Source: CAYMTN01 sp964393335 (lineage in GTDB: Bacteria > Chloroflexota > Anaerolineae > Aggregatilineales > Aggregatilineaceae). Taken from it: a DNA stretch of 36,605 bases. The position numbers and the translations under genes are program-made. The notes under the pieces were generated by a model. The model ran no database searches. It was given only the letters and a program-made list of their open reading frames with translations, and was not told where the DNA came from. The stretch spans positions 1-36,605 of the forward strand of contig CAYMTN010000025.1 of the NCBI GenBank assembly GCA_964393335.1, in the 5' to 3' direction. Shown here in pieces: positions 25,917-33,964 of this stretch. Positions within the stretch are counted from its first letter, which is position 1. Each line of letters starts with the position of its first letter.

Positions 25917-26528
25917 TTACCAGTTGGTGTACGACTCGCTCATCCGGCGATACTCGATCATTTCCTCACCCAGCGCTTTCGCGTAGAAGATGATCTCGGC
26001 GGCCTCCTCCAGCGCGTCGGTCCATTGGAACGCTTCGTCCAGCGTCTGGCCGGTGGAAAAACTGCCATGCCCGCGCAAGAACACGCATTTGTACGACATC
26101 AGCGCTTCCGCTACGGCATCGGCCATTTGTTTGGTGCCGGACGCAAACTCGACCGAGACAACCGGCACTTTTTTGAGCAGGTAAGACCCCTCGTTGTCGA
26201 TCGGCACGATCTCATCGCGCGCCAGCGAGAGCGCAATCGAGCGGCGGGGATGGGCGTGAACCACGGCCAGTGCGGGTGTCGCTTTGTAGATGGCGCGGTG
26301 CACGATCAGTTCGGTGGAAGCCAGCGCCACGCCGCTGTCGTTTTTTTCCAGCCCGGTTTCGATGATGTCGTGCGGCTTGAGGCGTCCCAGCATCGCCCCG
26401 CGTCGTTTGATCAGGATGCGGTCGCCAAACCGCACGCTGATGTTGCCGCCATGCGATGACACCAGGTTGTGAACATACATGTCGCGGCCAATGTCGCGGA
26501 ACATTTCATACACACGTTGATCAACCAT
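25917..26528 (-). CDS. Class II aldolase, L-fuculose/L-rhamnulose-phosphate aldolase-like
   Basis: This is a single-domain class II aldolase of 203 aa, similar in size to E. coli FucA (215 aa). The zinc ligands are all present: Glu73 (STELIVH), His91 and His93 (VHAHPRR) and His154 (RGHGSF), almost at FucA numbering. The phosphate-binding SSHGGNIS near residue 24 is also kept. It could cleave rhamnulose-1-phosphate to DHAP and L-lactaldehyde, feeding the adjacent AOR. The start ATG at 26528 overlaps the AOR stop by one base (TGATG); a GTG three bases earlier is possible. A downstream gene in the same operon encodes a tandem class II aldolase, so the division of work is open. Confidence 0.9.
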   Translation of the reverse strand: MVDQRVYEMFRDIGRDMYVHNLVSSHGGNISVRFGDRILIKRRGAMLGRLKPHDIIETGLEKNDSGVALASTELIVHRAIYKATPALAVVHAHPRRSIALSLARDEIVPIDNEGSYLLKKVPVVSVEFASGTKQMADAVAEALMSYKCVFLRGHGSFSTGQTLDEAFQWTDALEEAAEIIFYAKALGEEMIEYRRMSESYTNW

Positions 26529-28318
26529 CACTGCACCTCGGCGACTAATTCAAACAGGTCCAACTCGCGCAACTTGTCAGGCTTGGGCACACCGGCTTCA
26601 TCCCAGCCGCGCGCCCGGTAATATTCGGCCAGCATCGGCTCAAGATGGCTTACCCACCCTTCACTGTTGCCGGTAGCCGGTTCGTTTAGCAGACGCGGCG
26701 GCAGCGTATCATCGGCGCGGGTGAACCCTTCGCGCAGGTTGTACAGGCGCTCTATCGTCCAGATGCGCTCGCCCGCCCGGATCAATTTGCCGGTGGGGTA
26801 CTGCACGCCGGTCAGCGCCGTCAACGCGCGGGCGAAATATTCTTCCGCAACGGCGATATTCGCAAACTTGCAGGCCACCAACGAGTCAATTACGCTGGCG
26901 TTATTCTGGTTCAGGATCACGTAACCGGCTTTGCCCTGCACTTGCAGCCGGTCGATCAGCTTGGGCAGACCCAACGCTTCCAGGCCGAGCATGTTACCGC
27001 GCATGTGGCAGCCGCCACGATTGCTCGTCGCAAACAACAGGCCCTGCCCCTGCATCCCGCGCGCGTCGTAGGCGGGCATCTCCAGCTTTTTGACGCTCAT
27101 CGACAGTTCCGGCGCGCCGAACTTTTCGGCCAGCCGCGCGCTGCCTTCGGCCAGTTCATGGCCCAGATCACGACGGTACGCGATGTCTTCGACGGTCCCG
27201 GTCAGCAGATCGGCACGCCCGAAGCGCAAATCGCTGTCAAGCAGGCCGCGTTCGGTCAGTTCCATCGCACAGGCGATAGTCGAACCTGCCGAGATCGTAT
27301 CCAGGCCAAGATCATTACACAGATAGTTGGCTTCGGTGATTGCTTCGAGATCATCGATACCGCACGCCGCGCCAAACGCCCAGGCCGACTCGTATTCGGG
27401 GCCTTCGCCCTCTTTGGAAGCCGTCTTGGTGACGCGCGTACAGGCAATCGGGCAGGCCCAGCACGCATCGTTGCGCACCAGAATCTGTTCAGTGATCGCT
27501 TCGCCACTGATTTTCTCCGCATTCTCAAAGTGCGACTGCTGGAAATTGCGGGTTGGCAGGGCACCCAGGTTGTTGAGGATGTTCATCATGACCGGCGTGC
27601 CAAACTCCGGCAGCGCCTGCGACGTGATCGGATTCGCTTTGAGCATCTTGGTCGCTTCGTACTGTACGAACCGGAAGCGTTCTTTGTCCTCAAAGTTGAC
27701 CTTTTCTTTGCCTTCGACCACGATCGCTTTAAGGTTTTTGCTGCCCATTACCGCGCCGGGGCCGCCGCGCGCCGCCGACCGGGTCGTATCGTTCATGATC
27801 GCGGCAAAAAGCACCAGTTTTTCACCGGCAGGCCCGATGCACAACACGTTGCGCTTGTTTTTATCCTGTCCCAGCGCTTCCGATGTCTCCGATACGGTCA
27901 TGCCCCACAGGTGCGACGCATCTTTGATCGCCACCGCATCGGGACTCAGCTCGATATAGACGGGGTGGGGCGCACGCCCTTTGACGATCATCAGGTCGTA
28001 GCCGGTCCGTTTGAAGCGCATCCCCCAGCTTCCGCCGGAATTGGCATCCAGCACGGTGCCGGTCAGCGGCGATTTGGTCGATACCGAAAAGCGGTTGCTG
28101 GTCTGAAAACCGGTGGCCGTCAGCGGCCCGGTGGCGATGATGAGCACGTTCTCCGGTGCCAAAGGCTCAACGTCCGGACCCACCAGGTCCCACAGCAGCC
28201 GGGCACCCAGGCCGCGCCCGCCGATAAACTGCTCGGCCAGCTCCATCTTTAGCGGTTCGGTTCCGATCTCTCCTGTCGTGAGGTCAACAATTAGCGACTT
28301 ACCCATCCAGCCATTCAT
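26528..28318 (-). CDS. Tungsten-containing aldehyde:ferredoxin oxidoreductase (AOR family)
   Basis: AOR oxidises aldehydes to carboxylates and reduces ferredoxin, using a tungsten bis-pterin and a [4Fe-4S] cluster. The 596-residue protein has the family's usual length. Its cluster cysteines are C286, C289, C293 (DACWACPIACTR) and C483 (SLVACKF), close to positions 288/291/295/494 in Pyrococcus furiosus AOR. The pterin-binding motifs GGRGLGARLLWD, SPLTGT, ARGGPGAVMGSK and NRGGCHMRG are clear. AAAGGGGA stands before ATG 28318. It lies 130 bases after rhaB, and a MoaD-like gene follows in the operon. In this setting the natural substrate would be L-lactaldehyde from rhamnulose-1-phosphate, giving L-lactate and reduced ferredoxin. 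The substrate is inference. The enzyme class is usually oxygen-sensitive, pointing to anaerobic or microaerobic growth. Confidence 0.95.
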   Translation of the reverse strand: MNGWMGKSLIVDLTTGEIGTEPLKMELAEQFIGGRGLGARLLWDLVGPDVEPLAPENVLIIATGPLTATGFQTSNRFSVSTKSPLTGTVLDANSGGSWGMRFKRTGYDLMIVKGRAPHPVYIELSPDAVAIKDASHLWGMTVSETSEALGQDKNKRNVLCIGPAGEKLVLFAAIMNDTTRSAARGGPGAVMGSKNLKAIVVEGKEKVNFEDKERFRFVQYEATKMLKANPITSQALPEFGTPVMMNILNNLGALPTRNFQQSHFENAEKISGEAITEQILVRNDACWACPIACTRVTKTASKEGEGPEYESAWAFGAACGIDDLEAITEANYLCNDLGLDTISAGSTIACAMELTERGLLDSDLRFGRADLLTGTVEDIAYRRDLGHELAEGSARLAEKFGAPELSMSVKKLEMPAYDARGMQGQGLLFATSNRGGCHMRGNMLGLEALGLPKLIDRLQVQGKAGYVILNQNNASVIDSLVACKFANIAVAEEYFARALTALTGVQYPTGKLIRAGERIWTIERLYNLREGFTRADDTLPPRLLNEPATGNSEGWVSHLEPMLAEYYRARGWDEAGVPKPDKLRELDLFELVAEVQ

Positions 28319-28448
28319 GTACGGTCCCCTTTACCACGTGTTGTCAAGTTGAATGCTGCCATGCAAAAAGCCGTCACGTCGCCATTACCGTCAAACATGC
28401 GGGCGCTGCACGGCTCAGGTTATCGTCATCGACAAAAGGAAACAGGTA

Positions 28449-29888
28449 TTATTGCCTGCCGCATACGCCGACAAATCGCTGAAGAACCTGATCCCCCGCG
28501 CCGACGTGCCGGGGAGTAAACCGGACCGTTTCTTGTGTCTGGCTCAAGATATCGCGCGCCTGCGCCAGATCGCCGATTTCGCCCAGCGCGATAAGCTGAA
28601 CGATGGCATTCCCCAGCGCGGTTGCCTCATACGGTCCGGCCACGACTTCGCGGCCTGTCGAGTCTGCGGTCATCTGGCACAACAGGTGATTACGAGCGCC
28701 ACCGCCGATGATGTGCACGCGGTCTACCGGCCTGCCCGCAAGCTCGACCATCTTATCCAGCACCAGACGATATTTCAGCGCCAGGCTTTCAAACACGGCG
28801 CGCACCACCTGCCCGACCGATTCCGGTTCCGGCTGATCCGTCCGGCGGCAAAACGCCCGTATCCGCGACGGCATATCGCCCGGTGCCAGGAAATCAGTAG
28901 CATCCGGGTCGATCAAGCTGCGAAACGGCTCCGCTTCGACTGCCAGGTCAGTCAGTTGATCATAAGAATAGCTTGTTCCCTCAGCCGCCCACGTCACCCG
29001 GCTTTGCTGGACAATCCACAGCCCGGCTACGTTTTTCAAAAACCGGAACGTATTGCCGAATCCGCCCTCGTTGGTGACATTCGCCTCATACGCCGCTTCA
29101 TTGATGATGGGCTGCTGTAGTTCCAACCCCAACAGGCTCCACGTTCCGCTGCTCAAATAGGCAAAGTTTTCGGTCACAGTCGGCACGGCTACGACGGCGG
29201 ACGCCGTATCATGCGTGGCGGGTGACATCACCGGAATGCCGTTATACGTTCCCCGGCGGGTGCCCGGCTGGACAATCTCTGGAAAAATGCGCGCCGGAAT
29301 GCCCAGTTCGGATAACGTTTCACGGTCCCAATCCTGGCGGCGTGGATTGTATGCCTGGGTCGTAGTCGCGTGCGTAAACTCACACGCTTTCGATCCCGAT
29401 AACCAGTACGTGATCAAATCGGGGAATGACAGGTACGAGTCGGCGGCTTCAAGCAGCGGGCTGTTGTTTTTCACCAGGCTGGCAAGCTGGTAAAGCGTGT
29501 TGATCTGCATGATTTGGATGCCGGTGCGATCAAAGACCGTCGCACGCGGTACGCGCTCAAAGACCCATTCCAACATGCCATCCGTGCGTGCATCCCGGTA
29601 ATGGACCGGGTTGCTCACCAGGGTTCCATGCCGGTCCAGCAGCGCAAAATCGACTCCCCAGGCATCAACGCCGATACTGCATGCCCCGCCTGGCACGCTG
29701 CTGATTCCGTGCTGAATCGCATCCCATAACCGCAGCACATCCCAATACAATGTATCGCGGACGCACACGGGCGCGTTACCAAAGCGGTGCATTTCGGTCT
29801 GCGTCAAACGCTGCCCGTCGAACTGGACATCCATCACTCGCCCTGATTCCGCGCCCAGGTCCACCGCAATGACGTGACATTCTTTCAT
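28449..29888 (-). CDS. rhaB: L-rhamnulokinase
   Basis: RhaB phosphorylates L-rhamnulose at C1 with ATP. The 479-residue protein belongs to the FGGY kinase family: the N-terminal phosphate loop VDLGAESGRVM, GVDAWGVDFALLD near residue 74, the catalytic Asp in SPATHDTASAV near 230, SSGTWSLLGLE near 250, NEGGFGNTFRFLKNVAGLW near 275 and the adenosine motif HIIGGGARNHLLCQM near 395 are characteristic of rhamnulokinase. A good promoter (TTGACA-17-TATTCT) lies about 95 bases upstream and GGAAACGG precedes the ATG. It is the first gene of the seven-gene rhamnose operon; a DeoR-family regulator is encoded just upstream on the same strand. Confidence 0.96.
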   Translation of the reverse strand: MKECHVIAVDLGAESGRVMDVQFDGQRLTQTEMHRFGNAPVCVRDTLYWDVLRLWDAIQHGISSVPGGACSIGVDAWGVDFALLDRHGTLVSNPVHYRDARTDGMLEWVFERVPRATVFDRTGIQIMQINTLYQLASLVKNNSPLLEAADSYLSFPDLITYWLSGSKACEFTHATTTQAYNPRRQDWDRETLSELGIPARIFPEIVQPGTRRGTYNGIPVMSPATHDTASAVVAVPTVTENFAYLSSGTWSLLGLELQQPIINEAAYEANVTNEGGFGNTFRFLKNVAGLWIVQQSRVTWAAEGTSYSYDQLTDLAVEAEPFRSLIDPDATDFLAPGDMPSRIRAFCRRTDQPEPESVGQVVRAVFESLALKYRLVLDKMVELAGRPVDRVHIIGGGARNHLLCQMTADSTGREVVAGPYEATALGNAIVQLIALGEIGDLAQARDILSQTQETVRFTPRHVGAGDQVLQRFVGVCGRQ

Positions 29889-29980
29889 TTTGACCGTTTC
29901 CTGCCGTCAAACAGATCGTTCAGAAACACAGGGTCGCGCCCGATGCTGCCCACGAGTTACGTTTGCTTTTGTTCGGTTTC

Positions 29981-30009
29981 AGAATACAGCACTGCAAAAT
30001 GCTTGTCAA
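29981..30009 (-). promoter_or_regulatory. Promoter of the rhamnose operon (upstream of rhaB)
   Basis: On the minus strand TTGACA (30009-30004) and TATTCT (29986-29981) are separated by 17 bases, an excellent sigma-70 fit. It sits between the DeoR-family gene and rhaB, so the catabolic genes can be transcribed independently of the regulator. The A-rich sequence just downstream (gaaaccgaacaaaagc) has no strong palindrome. Confidence 0.78.
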
Positions 30010-30029
30010 ATACTCGCCATTCTATGTCA

Positions 30030-30824
30030 TTACGGAACCGGGTACCGGGCGATGTCCACCTGTGTCCCCAACGCTCGATAACGCGCTACCAGGTCTTCGG
30101 GCGCGTCCGGGGTGGTGATGACGTGGTGGATGTGCTCGTCGGGCAAGATCGTGTACGGGGCCACTTGCCCCCACTTCGACCCATCGAGCAGCAGCACTGT
30201 CTTGACACAGCGCGCCAGCAGGGCGCGTTTGAGTTCGACCTCGTCCGGATCGATTTCGCTGGCACCGATCCCCGACGCCAGCCCCCGGCTGCTGTAAAAA
30301 CCAACATTCAGGTTGATATCCGGCAGCGCTTCTGGCTGCCCGACCAGAGAGATCGAATCCCGTCGTAGCCGCCCGCCGGTCATCAGGACGCGCACCCGGT
30401 TTTCGTCGTCGTCCAGAAAACTTTGAGCGAGCATCAATCCATTGGTAACCAGCGTCAGTTTTTCGAAGCGTTTGAGGTACGGAACCAACGCGTAGCTTGT
30501 CGTGCTTGAATCGAGCGCTATGCTGTAATTCTCCTGGATGAGGGACGCGGCACACGCGGCGATGGCATCTTTTTCGCGGCGCATTTTCGTCAGGCGCACG
30601 TTAAATGATAACTCTTTCAGGCTTGAGGTCCGGCCCCTATACACCGCCCCGCCGTATGTTCGTTCCAAAAAACCCTGTTCTTCCAGGGAGCGCAAATCCT
30701 GGCGGATCGTAACCTGGCTCACGCCCATGAAGTCGCTCAGCCCGTTGACGGTGACACGTCCGTTGCGCTCAAGCATATCCAGGATCGCCTGCCGCCGCTC
30801 CTCCAAGAATAACGGTTCTGACAT
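30030..30824 (-). CDS. DeoR-family transcriptional regulator (probable rhamnose operon regulator)
   Basis: The 264-residue protein has the DeoR winged helix at residues 8-60 (EERRQAILDMLERNGRVTV, then VSQVTIRQDLRSLEEQGFLERTYGGAV). A DeoR C-terminal sugar-phosphate sensor domain follows, with DSSTTSYAL, LTLVTNG, TGGRLRRDS and LLDGSKWG, the normal ligand-binding elements. ATG at 30824 is chosen for GGAGGG directly upstream and the exact DeoR N terminus; a longer frame adds 27 unrelated residues. It is encoded on the same strand just upstream of rhaB and would be expected to sense a phosphorylated intermediate such as rhamnulose-1-phosphate. That effector is inferred. A perfect palindrome at 30871-30888 in its own leader is a candidate binding site. 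Confidence 0.92.
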   Translation of the reverse strand: MSEPLFLEERRQAILDMLERNGRVTVNGLSDFMGVSQVTIRQDLRSLEEQGFLERTYGGAVYRGRTSSLKELSFNVRLTKMRREKDAIAACAASLIQENYSIALDSSTTSYALVPYLKRFEKLTLVTNGLMLAQSFLDDDENRVRVLMTGGRLRRDSISLVGQPEALPDINLNVGFYSSRGLASGIGASEIDPDEVELKRALLARCVKTVLLLDGSKWGQVAPYTILPDEHIHHVITTPDAPEDLVARYRALGTQVDIARYPVP

Positions 30825-31198
30825 AAAACCCTCCGCCCTGATTCGACCAGTTCCAGGAATTGTGCGCGGCTTTGATGATTGCATCAAATAAAGGACCGGC
30901 TTCAAAATGAAACGCTGCCAATCGAAGGCAAGCGAAGTATCTCGGCGCTTCGTTACACTTCAACTATACCGGTAACTGGATTTCATGCAAACTTCGGCGC
31001 TCCCGGGAAGCGAGTCAGATTCCAGGCATGATCGCGGCTGAGTGAGGGTGAAATGACGGCTGTGAATATTTCTGTGATCGCGCACTGATCGACTAGCGCC
31101 TTGCCTGTTTCACCTGCCAGCCTGTCCACGACCCTGAATCAAATCATGCCCCACGGATGCAGGGGAGGACCCCCCGGTCTTCGCGCCGCACCTGATGC
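30825..31198 (-). other. Intergenic region upstream of the DeoR-family gene
   Basis: No gene is seen in these 374 bases. The half next to the regulator contains the palindrome at 30871-30888 and a possible promoter on the minus strand (TTGCAT 30990-30985, 16 bases, TATAGT 30968-30963). The other half (31000-31198), downstream of the membrane-protein gene, is unremarkable; no hairpin followed by a T run was found in it. Confidence 0.6.
30871..30888. promoter_or_regulatory. Palindromic candidate operator in the leader of the DeoR-family gene
   Basis: tttgatgattgcatcaaa has perfect 7-bp arms (TTTGATG and CATCAAA) around four bases. It lies 47 bases before the regulator start codon and downstream of a possible -10 box. 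Autoregulation by the DeoR-family protein is the simplest explanation. I found no clear second copy at the rhaB promoter. Confidence 0.6.
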
Positions 31199-33964
31199 TC
31201 AGTTCGCGGCACATTCCTCCAGGCCACTGCGGGCCGTGGGATGCGCCGGGTCGAGTTCGAGCGCCTTCACGAAGCTGGCGCTGGCCTGCTCACAATCACC
31301 CAGGCGCAGTTGGGACCAGCCAACCCCACTATAGGCGTCGGCAAGCCGGGTTTCATTTTCGCCGCCTGCCCCGCGAGTAAGCAACCGGACTGATTCGTCG
31401 AAGGCGATCAGGGCTTCCTCATAGTGCACCAGATTGTACTGCGCCCACCCGATTCCTTTGTACGCGAGACCGGGGATCGGGTAGCCATGTGTAATGGCCT
31501 CCTCAAAAGCGGCGGCGGCGCTGTCCCATTCGCCTGACCAGAAATAACTTTCGGCCAGTCCGAAGTAGGCCGCGCTGTTGGACGCGTTGGCAGCCAGCGC
31601 TGTGCGGTGGAATGCCTGGGCGAGGTGGTAATTTCGCTGGCTGCGCTGCTCGTTGCCGATGGTGACGTAGTATGTGTCGGGATGCTCGAGGGCGGTGGAC
31701 ATCAGCGTGCCGGTCGTGTAGCGGCCAGTCTCCTGCTCAATCGGACCGAATTTCCACGTCACCACCGGCTGCACCCGCGACCCGGCAATCAAACTCAACC
31801 GGACCTGTGGCACGGCGTAGCGCAAACCGTTGTAGTATCGAATGGATGATACCGGCATCGACCATCCGAGCGACTGGTACAACCCGGCCAGATCGATCAC
31901 CTGCCGCGACCACTCGTTCATGGGAGCCGGAATCACAACAAAGCCATGATTGTCTGCCAGAAAGCCTCCTGATGCCGGGTTTCCGAAAAGGACCCACAGT
32001 TGATGCTCGTCATCCGTGATCTCCAGCCCATAAAGCTCATCATTTGGATCGGTGGAAGTCGCTGTGGGATATACCCAGATGGCAAAACGATCAGGGAATG
32101 AAATCATCTGCTCTATGCGCACTACCGGACGCACTTCGGCATGCGGGTTGCTCTCAACGTTCAGCATCAGGCCGGATCGCCCCTGCCTGTCGGACAGCGA
32201 CACCGTCGCGATGCTGCCTGGTTCTGCGTCCAGCATCCACCCCAGGGGAGCCAACCCGTCCTGAGGCCAGTATCGGTAATCCGGGTTTGCGATCAAGTCA
32301 GGGTTGGAAAAGCCGGTCTGTTTCGGAATGGTAAGCACTGCACGCAGGGTGTAGTCGCCGCCCGCATCACTGACCACCACCTGCCCTCCCCATCCCACCT
32401 GAAAAGCCTTAAAGGAAGAGGTTTGAGCCGTGATCACATAATGGCCTGTCTGGCCGGGGCTCAATTGTTCTGGACCAGTCTCGATATGCCAGGGCCAGGC
32501 CTGGATCGACGTCTCCGGCTGGACTGCGAAACGCGGGGTAAGTGTTTTCTGGCTGTGATTGGTGACCGTGATCCTCAGCCGGTTCACCTTTCCGCCGAAT
32601 ATGACTTCTACTGGCGGGGCATAAGCCAGACTTAACGACGGGTCTTGATTGAGATAATAGGCGGCTATTCCACCGTCCACCAGCAGAATCACGCTCACCA
32701 AAACGAGCGGGATCACGTGGCGCGTACGGCGACGAGTCCCCGGCGCCGGCAGCGAAAAACGGCCATCCAGATTGCACGCGATGGCGACCAGCAAGACTGG
32801 CATCCAGTACATCCAATAGTTCGACAGGCCGCGATAATACGTCCAGAAGAACAGGCCAGGGAAAATCCAGAAAGCCTGCCCGATAGACCGCGCATAAAAC
32901 CCGTACAGAATCACCATGATCAGCAGCGAAGACAGTTGCAGCAGGGAGTAGAACAAACGTGGAAACGGCGCGATCCCGTACTGAGTCAATGCGCCGAGAC
33001 TTTGGCTCATATAATTGAATGCCGCATACGACGGTTCTACTGCACCGTGCAGCCATGCGGCGGGGTCCCACACGAAAAATGGCAGGTTGACGACCATAAA
33101 GACGGACACGCTGATACCTGCAAAATACACCACGCGGTGCAGGCGGTCATGCCGGGAACCGCCTTCCTGCCAGAGATAGATCAGCAAGAACGGCGCCGCA
33201 AACCAGGGTTGCTGGCGAAATGCACATGCCGTCCCAAAGAGCAGCGCGCGTAATGTGGGGCGGTTCCAGGCATAGATCACCCCAATCAATGCCAGGCTCC
33301 ACACGATGTCCTGCACGCCATTGAGCGCATAGGGCACGTAGTCACGAAACACGACCAGCGGCATCAGAATGACCGGGCGCAGCCATTCCGGCGTCTTGAC
33401 AAACACCAGGATCAGCAGAACCAGGTGGGCCAACGTGCTCATGATCCGCACCTCGCCTAACCCCACCTGATCGAATGCCCATAACACCAGGGTCGGCAGC
33501 GCCGGATAGGTCAAACGGTTCTGCGGGGAGCCATTCAAGAAGGGAGTGAAATGGCCGGGGTCACGGTAGACACGCAGCATGTCGGTGAAATTCCAGCGGT
33601 AAGGGTTCGCGCCGCGTTCCAGCGTCTCTGTGGCAAATTTGGCGATCATCTCGTTATCGGTGTGGGGCGAAAATAAGGGGTTGTAGTTGATGATGGTGAG
33701 ATATCCGTAGACCAACAGCATGGCGATCAGGCCGACCAGCACCAACCATGCCGCGCGGCGTGGTACCCGCCGGACCAGGGCCACTCCGAAACATGCCATT
33801 CCGAATCCCCACATCGCCAGCGAAAGCTCCAGGCTGAGGGAATAACGAAAGGCAAACCCCTGGTTCCAGACGTCAGAAGCCGCATTAAAGACGATCAATG
33901 CCGTACCGATCAAACCGATCCGCAGCAGCACTTCGTCCAGGCGAAAGGCCAATCTATCGGCCAA
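31199..33964 (-). CDS. GT87/GT-C-like membrane protein with beta-rich soluble region and C-terminal TPR repeats
   Basis: This 921-residue protein starts with about ten to twelve membrane helices (residues 12-440). After the second or third helix comes SPHTDNEM and RGANPYRWNF, resembling the acidic and Asn-Pro-Tyr motifs in the first outer loop of GT87/GT-C mannosyltransferases that use polyprenyl-phosphate sugars. A soluble, beta-rich stretch (about 450-760) follows, then TPR repeats with GLAESYFWSGEWDSAAAAFEEA, KGIGWAQYNLVHYEEALIAF and GVGWSQLRLGDCEQASASF. The start is a TTG at 33964 because GGAGG lies nine bases upstream and the next gene upstream ends at 33954. This start overlaps that gene by 11 bases. 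It is a paralogue of the upstream gene. Sugar transfer onto an envelope glycan or protein is plausible but unproven. Confidence 0.72.
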   Translation of the reverse strand: MADRLAFRLDEVLLRIGLIGTALIVFNAASDVWNQGFAFRYSLSLELSLAMWGFGMACFGVALVRRVPRRAAWLVLVGLIAMLLVYGYLTIINYNPLFSPHTDNEMIAKFATETLERGANPYRWNFTDMLRVYRDPGHFTPFLNGSPQNRLTYPALPTLVLWAFDQVGLGEVRIMSTLAHLVLLILVFVKTPEWLRPVILMPLVVFRDYVPYALNGVQDIVWSLALIGVIYAWNRPTLRALLFGTACAFRQQPWFAAPFLLIYLWQEGGSRHDRLHRVVYFAGISVSVFMVVNLPFFVWDPAAWLHGAVEPSYAAFNYMSQSLGALTQYGIAPFPRLFYSLLQLSSLLIMVILYGFYARSIGQAFWIFPGLFFWTYYRGLSNYWMYWMPVLLVAIACNLDGRFSLPAPGTRRRTRHVIPLVLVSVILLVDGGIAAYYLNQDPSLSLAYAPPVEVIFGGKVNRLRITVTNHSQKTLTPRFAVQPETSIQAWPWHIETGPEQLSPGQTGHYVITAQTSSFKAFQVGWGGQVVVSDAGGDYTLRAVLTIPKQTGFSNPDLIANPDYRYWPQDGLAPLGWMLDAEPGSIATVSLSDRQGRSGLMLNVESNPHAEVRPVVRIEQMISFPDRFAIWVYPTATSTDPNDELYGLEITDDEHQLWVLFGNPASGGFLADNHGFVVIPAPMNEWSRQVIDLAGLYQSLGWSMPVSSIRYYNGLRYAVPQVRLSLIAGSRVQPVVTWKFGPIEQETGRYTTGTLMSTALEHPDTYYVTIGNEQRSQRNYHLAQAFHRTALAANASNSAAYFGLAESYFWSGEWDSAAAAFEEAITHGYPIPGLAYKGIGWAQYNLVHYEEALIAFDESVRLLTRGAGGENETRLADAYSGVGWSQLRLGDCEQASASFVKALELDPAHPTARSGLEECAAN

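Noticed and set aside
26942..28252. Long open frame on the plus strand opposite the AOR gene (436 codons)
   Set aside because: It is antisense to a highly conserved AOR, has no family resemblance, and is explained by the high-GC codon pattern of the real gene.
28319..28448. Separate promoter for the AOR gene (TTGACA at about 28343 on the minus strand)
   Set aside because: It is so close to the AOR start codon that the -10 box would fall within the ribosome binding site. Read-through from the rhaB promoter is more likely.
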